Source of the DNA: Streptomyces cylindrosporus
GTDB taxonomy: Bacteria > Actinomycetota > Actinomycetes > Streptomycetales > Streptomycetaceae
NCBI RefSeq assembly: GCF_022698165.1
Contig: NZ_JALDAY010000001.1
Span: forward strand, 806,001-870,000
Direction of reading: 5' to 3'
Length of the DNA: 64,000 nucleotides
In this document: piece after piece, positions 57,447 to 64,000 of the stretch
Layout: every line of letters starts with the position of its first letter
How positions within the stretch are numbered: position 1 is the first letter of the stretch
Notes under the pieces: generated by a model
The model's input: only the letters and a program-made list of their open reading frames with translations
Told to the model about the DNA's origin: nothing
The model's database searches: none
Made by a program: the position numbers and the translations under genes

Positions 57447-57514
57447 GCCCGAAGTCTACGTGGCCCCGGGAGTGCCGACGACGGCAGTGCCCGCGGGGGC
57501 GGGGGAGGGAGGGG

Positions 57515-57715
57515 TCAGGGGCGGATCGTGGTGACCTGGTCCAGGACACGCTGTGCCTCGACCCGGTCCTTGGCGCGACGGCGGTCCTCGAGGACGGAGG
57601 TCCAGGCGTTGCGGCGGGCGGTGCGCTGGCCGCTGCTCATGAGCAGCGACTCGACGGCACGGAGTGCATCGGTGAACGACGGGATGGCGGTGGCGCGAAC
57701 CGGCGCGGCCTGCAT
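57515..57715 (-). CDS. Small conserved protein (SCO2195-like)
   Basis: 66 residues from the ATG at 57715. Helical, with paired basic residues (SGQRTARRNAWTSVLEDRRR). It sits between lipA and the DUF4191 gene, a conserved position in Streptomyces as far as I recall. Function unknown. The 226-bp gap to lipA has an 8-bp inverted repeat (57782-57789 / 57813-57820) but no gene. Confidence 0.7.
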   Translation of the reverse strand: MQAAPVRATAIPSFTDALRAVESLLMSSGQRTARRNAWTSVLEDRRRAKDRVEAQRVLDQVTTIRP

Positions 57716-57941
57716 AGTGGGGGTCCCCCCTCGGGACGGCTCTGGACGGGAGTGCACGTGGTGTGATTCCAGGGTCACTGTTTGGTGTTACCAGGGCGTG
57801 ACCGACCGGTCAAACACCAATGAAACCTTGATACGAGGGCCTCAAACGCCGACGCGGCCCTGATGGCCGCCCTCAGCTGCGAGGACGTTCAGGACCGCGT
57901 CGAACCGGCCGTTACCGGCTAGTAGCTACTTGTGCGCAGAT

Positions 57942-58931
57942 TCACACGCTTGCCTGGCACTCCGTGCCGTCACACCGCCTGCCGACGTACGCGCCCCGCT
58001 TCTCGACGGCCATCTGGTACAGCCGGCCGGCCCGGTACGAGGACCGGACGAGCGGGCCGGACATCACTCCGGAGAAGCCGATCTGCTCGGCCTCCTCCTC
58101 CAGCTCCACGAACTCCTGCGGCTTCACCCAGCGTTCGACGGGGTGGTGGCGCACGGACGGGCGCAGGTACTGCGTGATGGTGACCAGCTCGCAGCCGGCC
58201 TCGTGCAGCTGGCGCAGCGCGTCGCTGACCTCCTCGCGGGTCTCGCCCATGCCGAGGATGAGGTTCGACTTGGTGACCAGGCCGTAGTCGCGGGCGGCCG
58301 TGATGACCTTGAGTGAGCGGTCGTAGCGGAAGCCGGGGCGGATGCGCTTGAAGATCCGGGGGACCGTCTCGACGTTGTGCGCGAAGACCTCGGGGCGGGA
58401 GGAGAAGACCTCTTCGAGCTGCTCGGGCACGGCGTTGAAGTCGGGGGCGAGCAGCTCGACCTTGGTCCGGCCGGCCTCGCGCTCCGCCGTCTGCGCGTGG
58501 ATCTGGCGGACCGTCTCCGCGTACAGCCAGGCGCCGCCGTCCGCCAGGTCGTCGCGGGCGACGCCGGTGATGGTGGCGTAGTTCAGGTCCATGGTGACCA
58601 CGGACTCGCCGACGCGGCGCGGCTCGTCACGGTCGAGGGCCTCGGGCTTGCCGGTGTCGATCTGGCAGAAGTCGCAGCGCCGGGTGCACTGGTCGCCGCC
58701 GATGAGGAAGGTCGCCTCGCGGTCCTCCCAGCACTCGTAGATGTTGGGGCAGCCGGCTTCCTGGCAGACCGTGTGCAGGCCCTCGCTCTTCACGAGGTTC
58801 TGCATCTTGGTGTACTCGGGGCCCATTTTCGCCCGGGTCTTGATCCACTCGGGCTTGCGCTCGATGGGGGTCTGGCTGTTGCGGACCTCCAGGCGCAGCA
58901 TCTTGCGTCCGTCGGGTGCGACTGCGGACAC
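57942..58931 (-). CDS. lipA: Lipoyl synthase (radical SAM)
   Basis: 329 residues from the GTG at 58931. Auxiliary-cluster motif [12 protein letters not shown], radical-[11 protein letters not shown] (CxxxCxxC) and the C-terminal RSSYRAG serine ligand are all present. Inserts two sulfurs into protein-bound octanoyl groups to give lipoate on E2 subunits and GcvH. Downstream of lipB by 74 bp in one operon. Confidence 0.97.
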   Translation of the reverse strand: MSAVAPDGRKMLRLEVRNSQTPIERKPEWIKTRAKMGPEYTKMQNLVKSEGLHTVCQEAGCPNIYECWEDREATFLIGGDQCTRRCDFCQIDTGKPEALDRDEPRRVGESVVTMDLNYATITGVARDDLADGGAWLYAETVRQIHAQTAEREAGRTKVELLAPDFNAVPEQLEEVFSSRPEVFAHNVETVPRIFKRIRPGFRYDRSLKVITAARDYGLVTKSNLILGMGETREEVSDALRQLHEAGCELVTITQYLRPSVRHHPVERWVKPQEFVELEEEAEQIGFSGVMSGPLVRSSYRAGRLYQMAVEKRGAYVGRRCDGTECQASV

Positions 58932-59005
58932 GACCGGCTCCCTAGCGATTGATTCTTCGGCGTGCTCAAGGGTACGCCCGTGGAATTGAAAGCCGACGGC
59001 CTGTC

Positions 59006-59806
59006 TCAGGCCGCCGGTGTCTTCTCGATCACCCTCGGCCGCAGGTCCGCGTTCCCCAGTACGTCCGTCAAGTGCCGCTCGGCGACCGGCAGGACGTCGG
59101 CGATGGTCAGGTCCCGGCCCAGCTCGTGCGCGAGCGAGGTCACGCCCGCGTCGCGGATGCCGCAGGGGATGATCTTGTCGAAGCTGGAGGTGTCCGGGTT
59201 CACGTTCAGGGCGAAGCCGTGCATGGTGACGCCCTTGGCGACGCGGATGCCCATGGCGCAGATCTTGCGGTCCTCGCGGCGCTGGCCCGCGTTGGAGGGC
59301 GCGTACTCCGGGCCGTTGAGGCGAGGGTCGAACTCCTCGTCGGTCAGCCGGGGGTCGAAGTCGAGGGAGAGTCCACCCAGGGTGGGGCGCTTGTCCACCG
59401 GGTCGCCCAGCACCCAGACGCCCGCCCGGCCCTCCACCCGGCTGGTCTCGACGCCGAACTCCGCGCAGACGCGGATCATCGCCTCCTCGAGCCGGCGCAG
59501 ATGCGCGACCACGTCCACGGGGCGCGGCAGCTTCTGGATCGGGTAGCCGACCAGCTGGCCGGGGCCGTGCCAGGTGATCTTGCCGCCGCGGTCCACGTCG
59601 ACGACCGGGGTGCCGTCGAGGGGGCGCTCGTTGTCCGCCGTGCGCCGGCCCGCGGTGTAGACCGGCGGGTGCTCCAGCATCAGCACGGTGTCCGGGATCT
59701 CGTCGGCGAAGCGCGCCGCGTGCACCCGGCGCTGCTCGTCCCACGCCACCTGGTAGTCCACGGCCTCGGCACCGAATCCCATACGGACGAACCGCAGCTC
59801 ACTCAC
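59006..59806 (-). CDS. lipB: Octanoyl-ACP:protein octanoyltransferase
   Basis: 266 residues from the GTG at 59806 with GGAGG upstream. LipB motifs: [31 protein letters not shown] (catalytic Lys) and DKIIPCGI (catalytic Cys). Transfers octanoate from ACP to lipoyl domains, the substrate step before LipA. A Streptomyces-type C-terminal extension of about 30 residues follows the core. Confidence 0.95.
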   Translation of the reverse strand: MSELRFVRMGFGAEAVDYQVAWDEQRRVHAARFADEIPDTVLMLEHPPVYTAGRRTADNERPLDGTPVVDVDRGGKITWHGPGQLVGYPIQKLPRPVDVVAHLRRLEEAMIRVCAEFGVETSRVEGRAGVWVLGDPVDKRPTLGGLSLDFDPRLTDEEFDPRLNGPEYAPSNAGQRREDRKICAMGIRVAKGVTMHGFALNVNPDTSSFDKIIPCGIRDAGVTSLAHELGRDLTIADVLPVAERHLTDVLGNADLRPRVIEKTPAA

Positions 59807-60022
59807 GGCAAGCGCCTCCCTAGACGGTCGTAAGGCACGAAACGTGCCTACGCCACTGTACGACTGCCCGTCTTGCGTCAGCCTCGCGGGCAATCCTCAC
59901 ACGATCGGATGAACGAGCGTCGAAGTGTGCGATCGCCTGCTCACTCTCCGCTACATTCGCGCCGTCCTATTGAGGCCATAAGGGCTGCTCACAGGCAATC
60001 CGGGCAGGAGACACCACCGCAG

Positions 60023-61462
60023 ATGACGGAACGACCCGCGCAGCGCACCCCCAACCGACAGCTCGCCGCGCTCATCGCAGAAGCGGGGTTCTCCAACGCG
60101 GGACTCGCCCGTCGCGTGGACCAGCTCGGTCTCGAACACGGGCTTGATCTGAGATACGACAAGACGTCGGTCACCCGATGGCTGCGCGGCCAGCAGCCCA
60201 GAGGCACGACCCCCGCCCTCATCGCCGAGGTCTTCACCCGCCGCCTCGGCCGCCGCCTCACCGCCCAGGACCTCGGGCTCGACGCCTGCGCCCCGGTCTA
60301 CGCCGGGCTGGAGTTCGCCGCCACCCCGGAGGAGGCCGTCGACATCGTCGGCGGGCTGTGGCGCAAGGACTCGGGCAGCCATGCCGAGCTCCGCAAGATC
60401 GCGTTCACCCCGGCCGGGCTCGTGGTGCCCAGCCGGGACTGGCTGATCGGCCGCGCCGACGACAAGGTGGCCCGCGGCGAACAGCCCGCCGCCCGCGTCC
60501 CCGCACAGGGCCGTCCCGCGGTCCCGCGCCAGCGCGGCCAGGGCGAGCGCGGCCCCGGCCAGAAGGTGACCGGCGGCGACATCGCCGCGCTGCGCTCGGT
60601 CGGCGAGCTCTTCCGCACCCTCGACAACATGTACGGCGGCGGCCACGCCCGCCAGGCCCTCGTGCGCTACCTGGAGCACGAGTGCGAGCCGATGCTGCGC
60701 GGCACGTACGGCGAGCAGACCGGCCGAAAGCTGTTCGGCGCCGCGGCCGACCTCACCAGGCTCGCGGGCTGGACGTCGTACGACATCGCGGCGCACGGGC
60801 TCGCCCAGCGGTACTTCGTGCAGGCGCTGCGGCTGGCGCAGGCCGCCGGTGACCGGGCGTACGGCTCCTATGTCCTCGTCACCATGAGCCGGCAGGCCGT
60901 CTATCTCGGGCACGGGCGCGAGGCGGTGCAGCTCGCGCGGGTGGCGCAGCAGGGGGTGGGGACCAACGCCCCGCCCGTGCTGCAGGCGCTGCTGCACGCG
61001 GCCGAGGCGCGCGGGCACGGGGTGCTGGGGGAGGTGCGCAGTTGCACGGGCTCGCTGGTGCGGGCGGAGCGCGCCTTGGAGGCGGCGCGCTCCGGGGACG
61101 AGGTGCCGTACTGGGCGCGGTTCTTCGACGAGGCGCAGCTGGCCGACGAGTTCGGGCACGCGCACCGGGACCTTCAGCAGTTCCGGGCGGCCGCGCAGCA
61201 CGCGGAGCGGTCGCTGCAGTTGCGTGCGCCGGCGTATGCGCGCAGCCGGCTGTTCTGCCGGGTGGTGCTGGCCTCCGCCCGGCTGGGCCTGGGGGAGCTG
61301 GACCAGGCCTGCGCGCTGGGGGCGGAGGCGGCGGGGGCGGCTGCGGAGATGCGGTCGGTGCGGGCCGTCGAGTACGTACGGGACTTCGAGCGGCGGTTGG
61401 AGCCGTACAAGGACGCGGCGCCGGTGCGGAGTTATCGGGACAAGGTGGCGGCGTTGGGGTAG
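60023..61462 (+). CDS. NsdA-like TPR regulatory protein
   Basis: 479 residues from the ATG at 60023 (CAGGAG is 12 bases upstream). N-terminal region with an HTH-like segment (RQLAALIAEAGFSNAGLARR, TSVTRWLRGQQPRGTTP), then TPR-like helices over the C-terminal 250 residues. It resembles NsdA of S. coelicolor, a negative regulator of antibiotics and development; it may be a paralogue. No ligand site seen. Divergent from lipB across 216 bp. Confidence 0.72.
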   Translation: MTERPAQRTPNRQLAALIAEAGFSNAGLARRVDQLGLEHGLDLRYDKTSVTRWLRGQQPRGTTPALIAEVFTRRLGRRLTAQDLGLDACAPVYAGLEFAATPEEAVDIVGGLWRKDSGSHAELRKIAFTPAGLVVPSRDWLIGRADDKVARGEQPAARVPAQGRPAVPRQRGQGERGPGQKVTGGDIAALRSVGELFRTLDNMYGGGHARQALVRYLEHECEPMLRGTYGEQTGRKLFGAAADLTRLAGWTSYDIAAHGLAQRYFVQALRLAQAAGDRAYGSYVLVTMSRQAVYLGHGREAVQLARVAQQGVGTNAPPVLQALLHAAEARGHGVLGEVRSCTGSLVRAERALEAARSGDEVPYWARFFDEAQLADEFGHAHRDLQQFRAAAQHAERSLQLRAPAYARSRLFCRVVLASARLGLGELDQACALGAEAAGAAAEMRSVRAVEYVRDFERRLEPYKDAAPVRSYRDKVAALG

Positions 61463-61511
61463 GGGGGCCGCCGTAGCTTCGACTGTTGTGTGCCGGCTGC
61501 GGGTGCTTGGT

Positions 61512-61538
61512 GGCTGGTCGCGCAGTTCCCCGCGCCCC
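61512..61538 (-). repeat. 27-nt dispersed repeat, copy 4 (inverted)
   Basis: The exact reverse complement of copies 1 and 2, between the convergent NsdA-like and FAD-oxidoreductase genes, 10 bp from the stop codon of the latter. Confidence 0.88.
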
Positions 61539-61548
61539 TTGAAGACAT

Positions 61549-62889
61549 CTACGCGGCCTGCGTTGTCGGGATCGGGTCGGACCTGTGCATCGAGCCCGTC
61601 GTCCGCATGTCCGTCAGGATTGCCGTCGTCGCCCTGTGGGCCGAGTGGAGGGCTCCCTGGACCGTGCTGGTGTCCCGGTGGTCGCCGCAGACGTACAGGC
61701 CCGCCAGGAGGCGTACCGGGCGGCGCAGGTCGTGGGGTGGGCGCATGGCGGGGACCGCCTCGGGGGTGTGGTGGACGGCCAGGGTCTCCCAGCGGGCCGT
61801 CGACGTGCCGTAGAGGCGGGCGAGGTGGATCCGTACGGCGGTGTCCAGTTCGGGTGGGGGCGGGCCGAGGACCGTCGAGGAGATCAGGGCGCGGCCCTCG
61901 GGGGCGCGGCTCGGGTCGACCCGGCTCACCACCGCCGTGTGGGCCACCGGGCCGCCCCGGTCGGCGTCCAGGAGCAGGGCCGCTCCCGTCTCCGGCGGAT
62001 CGTCGGTGGTGTGGTGGACCACGGTCAACCCGTGGAAGTCGGGGACGCGCAGGCCGGGCAGGAGGGCGGCCGCGGCCCTCGCGTCGGTCGCCAGCAGGAC
62101 CGCCCGGCAGGCGATCTCGCCGTGCTCGGCCGTGGTCACCGAGTTCGTCGAGACCGACGTGACGCGGACGCCGGTGTGCACGGTGCCCGGCGGCAGCGTC
62201 CGGGCCAGCAGCTCCGGCAGCATCTCGGCGCCGCCCTCCGGCAGACACAGCCGCCCGCCCGCGAAGGCGCGCAGCGCGAGGTCCGCGCAGCGGCTGGACG
62301 TCGTCAGCTCCGGGTCGCAGAGCAGGGCGGCGAGAAGCGGACGCAGGAAGCCGTCGACCGTGCGGGCGGGCACCCCGCGCGCGGCGAGGGCCCGGCCCGC
62401 GGGCAACTCCGGCCGGGACAGCAGCCGTTCGACCGGCATCCCCGCCAGCCGGGCCAGCGCCGCGCCGAGCCGGGCCTGGTCGACGGCGCTGCCGAGCGGG
62501 GCGCTCGCCCGGGGCGCACTCTTCGCGGGGGCGCTCGCCAGGGCGCGTACGGCATGGAGTGCGCCCCTTGCGCTCCCTGCGCCCTGGGTGCCCGCCCGGT
62601 GGTGACGTCCGTCGCTGTGCAGCAGGACACCGGGTGCGAAGGGGCGTAGGACGAGTCCTTCGAGGCCCGGTGTCAGGCGTAGTTCGGGATACGCCGTGGA
62701 GAGGAGCTGCCCGATGCGGTCGAGCCGGAACCCGTCGACCTTCTCCGTCGACATCCGGCCCCCGACCCAAGGGGCGGCCTCCAGGACCGCGGTCGTCACT
62801 CCTGCGCTGGTCAGCCGATGAGCCGCCGACAGGCCGGCTACCCCGGCCCCCACGACGACCACTTCCGCCTGGTACGCGGGCTCAAGCAC
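61549..62889 (-). CDS. FAD-dependent oxidoreductase (protoporphyrinogen-oxidase / phytoene-desaturase-like)
   Basis: 446 residues from the GTG at 62889 (GAGGAGGGG upstream). Dinucleotide motif VVVGAGVAGLSAAHRLTSAG, FAD motif EAAPWVGGRM, and C-terminal LYVCGDHRDTSTVQGALHSA typical of amine-oxidase-fold enzymes. Substrate unknown; this gene usually sits near lipA/lipB and a TIGR01777 epimerase in Streptomyces. The 252-bp upstream gap (62890-63141) shows no supported gene. Confidence 0.85.
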   Translation of the reverse strand: MLEPAYQAEVVVVGAGVAGLSAAHRLTSAGVTTAVLEAAPWVGGRMSTEKVDGFRLDRIGQLLSTAYPELRLTPGLEGLVLRPFAPGVLLHSDGRHHRAGTQGAGSARGALHAVRALASAPAKSAPRASAPLGSAVDQARLGAALARLAGMPVERLLSRPELPAGRALAARGVPARTVDGFLRPLLAALLCDPELTTSSRCADLALRAFAGGRLCLPEGGAEMLPELLARTLPPGTVHTGVRVTSVSTNSVTTAEHGEIACRAVLLATDARAAAALLPGLRVPDFHGLTVVHHTTDDPPETGAALLLDADRGGPVAHTAVVSRVDPSRAPEGRALISSTVLGPPPPELDTAVRIHLARLYGTSTARWETLAVHHTPEAVPAMRPPHDLRRPVRLLAGLYVCGDHRDTSTVQGALHSAHRATTAILTDMRTTGSMHRSDPIPTTQAA

Positions 62890-63141
62890 GTGCCCCTCCT
62901 CGAGGTTGCGCGGCCGGTGGAGACGTCATGCCCCCAACAGGCTCCGGGGATACCCGAGTTCGGGTCGAGGTTAGGGCCGTGATCGGTCAAGAACAGTCGC
63001 GCATGCACAGAGCACGGTCGCACAACGGTCGCATACGGTCCTTGGTGCGTCCGGCTCTTGACGCCCGGAGTCCGGCCCTTTCCCCTGGGCCGACCGGCCC
63101 TCGCCCTTCAGGCGTCCGGGCCCCTTCCCCTGGCGCGTCCG

Positions 63142-64000
63142 CTACGCCGCCCGGATCGCCGACTCGATGTCCGGGAACGCGAACGTGAACCCTGACTCCA
63201 GCAGCCGCTTCGGCACCACCCGCGCACTGCCCAGCACGTCCCCGGCCATCTCGCCGAGAACGGCGCGCAGCACCGGCGCCGGGACCGCGAACAGCGTGGG
63301 CCGGTGCAGCACGCGCCCCATCGCCGCGGTGATCTCACGGTTCGTCAGCGGGGTCGGCGCGGTCACGTTGAACGGCCCGGCCAGCCCGTCGGTGTCGAGG
63401 ATGTGCCGGATCGCGGCCACCTCGTCGTGCAGCGAGACGTACGACCAGTACTGGCGCCCGTCGCCCAGCCGCGCCCCGAGCCCGGCCTGGAACAGCGGGA
63501 ACAGCTTCCCCCAGGCCCCGCCCCCGCGGGCCACCACAAGTCCCGTGCGCACGAACGCCGTCCGCACGCCCGCCGCGCGCGCGGGCGCCGCGGCGCCCTC
63601 CCACTCGACGCACAGCTCCGGCAGGAACCCGCTGCCGGCCGGCGAGTCCTCGTCGACGATCCGGTCGCCGGTCTCGCCGTAGTACCCCATCGCGCTGCCG
63701 TTCACGAACACCCGCGGCTTCTCGTCCATGGCGGCGACCGCCTCGGCAAGCGCCGTGGTGCCGAGCACCCGGCTGGACCGGATCCGGGCCTTGTAGGCGT
63801 CCGTCCAGCGGCGGTCGCCGACTCCGGCGCCCGCGAGGTTGACCACGGCGTCGCAGCCGGCGAGCCCGGCCGCGTCCACCCGCCCGCCCTCCGGATCCCA
63901 GCGGACCTCGCTCTTCGACCGGGGCTCGTGCCGCACCAGGCGCACCACCTCGTGCCCGTCGGCCGTCAGGGACCGCACCAGGGCGGAGCCGATCAGTCCG
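63142..64000 (-). CDS. TIGR01777-family epimerase/SDR protein (5' truncated by window)
   Basis: About 286 residues visible; the start lies beyond 64000. The frame at the window edge reads GLIGSALVRSL, the second half of the Rossmann GxxGxxG. Other motifs: AVVNLAGAGVGDRRW, FVNGSAMGYYG and NVTAPTPLTNREI. TIGR01777 proteins are SDR-fold putative nucleoside-sugar epimerases also linked to cell-division (YfcH/SulA-like) families. Function not established. Downstream end at 63142. Confidence 0.88.
   Translation of the reverse strand, partial: GLIGSALVRSLTADGHEVVRLVRHEPRSKSEVRWDPEGGRVDAAGLAGCDAVVNLAGAGVGDRRWTDAYKARIRSSRVLGTTALAEAVAAMDEKPRVFVNGSAMGYYGETGDRIVDEDSPAGSGFLPELCVEWEGAAAPARAAGVRTAFVRTGLVVARGGGAWGKLFPLFQAGLGARLGDGRQYWSYVSLHDEVAAIRHILDTDGLAGPFNVTAPTPLTNREITAAMGRVLHRPTLFAVPAPVLRAVLGEMAGDVLGSARVVPKRLLESGFTFAFPDIESAIRAA

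Noticed and set aside
62838..63023. A 61-codon frame upstream of the FAD oxidoreductase as a leader peptide
   Set aside because: It overlaps the oxidoreductase start in another frame, has no leader-type H-x-D-x-x-R motif and no convincing ribosome-binding site.

Overview
The window is a chromosomal segment of a Streptomyces-type actinomycete. GC content is very high throughout, GTG and TTG starts and G/C third positions are common, and TTA codons are rare. The gene set and order (glnE, malR-malEFG-aglA, amylopullulanase, glnII with a GlnRII-type regulator, glnA, lipA/lipB) follow what I recall of the Streptomyces coelicolor SCO2192-SCO2234 region. That comparison is from memory, not from a search. 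I see no rRNA, tRNA, CRISPR array, prophage or replication origin.

Layout. 1-5.7 kb: the 3' end of glnE, then a TetR regulator divergent from a permease-amidohydrolase pair across a 21-bp palindrome, then a PAP2-type membrane protein. 5.7-25.8 kb: an alpha-glucan utilisation island with malR, malE-malF-malG, the intracellular alpha-glucosidase aglA, two secreted alpha-amylases (one with two CBM20 domains) and a two-headed amylopullulanase. CTTGC-type MalR boxes lie before the secreted enzymes and malE. Inside this island sit a GH30 xylanase-like enzyme with a perfect CebR box and a TTA codon, a secreted serine hydrolase and a TnpB transposon whose right end abuts the stop codon of the CBM20 amylase. 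25.8-38.5 kb: a REC-GAF-PP2C phosphatase, a small tautomerase, a three-gene operon (putative diiron protein, ferredoxin-type reductase, TetR), secreted and membrane proteins of unknown function, a two-component system and an SDR epimerase.

38.5-57.5 kb: nitrogen and signalling. glnRII is preceded by a possible 40-codon leader peptide. glnII and glnA each have a full four-element GlnR box. Between them are a MarR/hydrolase divergon with tandem operators, secreted proteins, an ArsC-like protein, a DUF2252 protein, a CheB / CheR-PAS / GAF-ANTAR / GAF-ANTAR run, a DUF1269 protein and the PspAB-HtpX stress pair. 57.9-64 kb: lipoate genes lipB-lipA, an NsdA-like TPR regulator, an FAD oxidoreductase and the truncated start of a TIGR01777 epimerase.

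How it fits together. Extracellular starch and pullulan are cut by the amylases and the amylopullulanase; MalEFG imports the maltodextrins and AglA hydrolyses them, all probably under MalR. Nitrogen assimilation is represented by two glutamine synthetases (GlnA, with its adenylylation tyrosine, and GlnII), by the GlnE that adenylylates GlnA, and by GlnRII. One 27-nt GC-rich repeat occurs four times, always at the 3' end of a gene.
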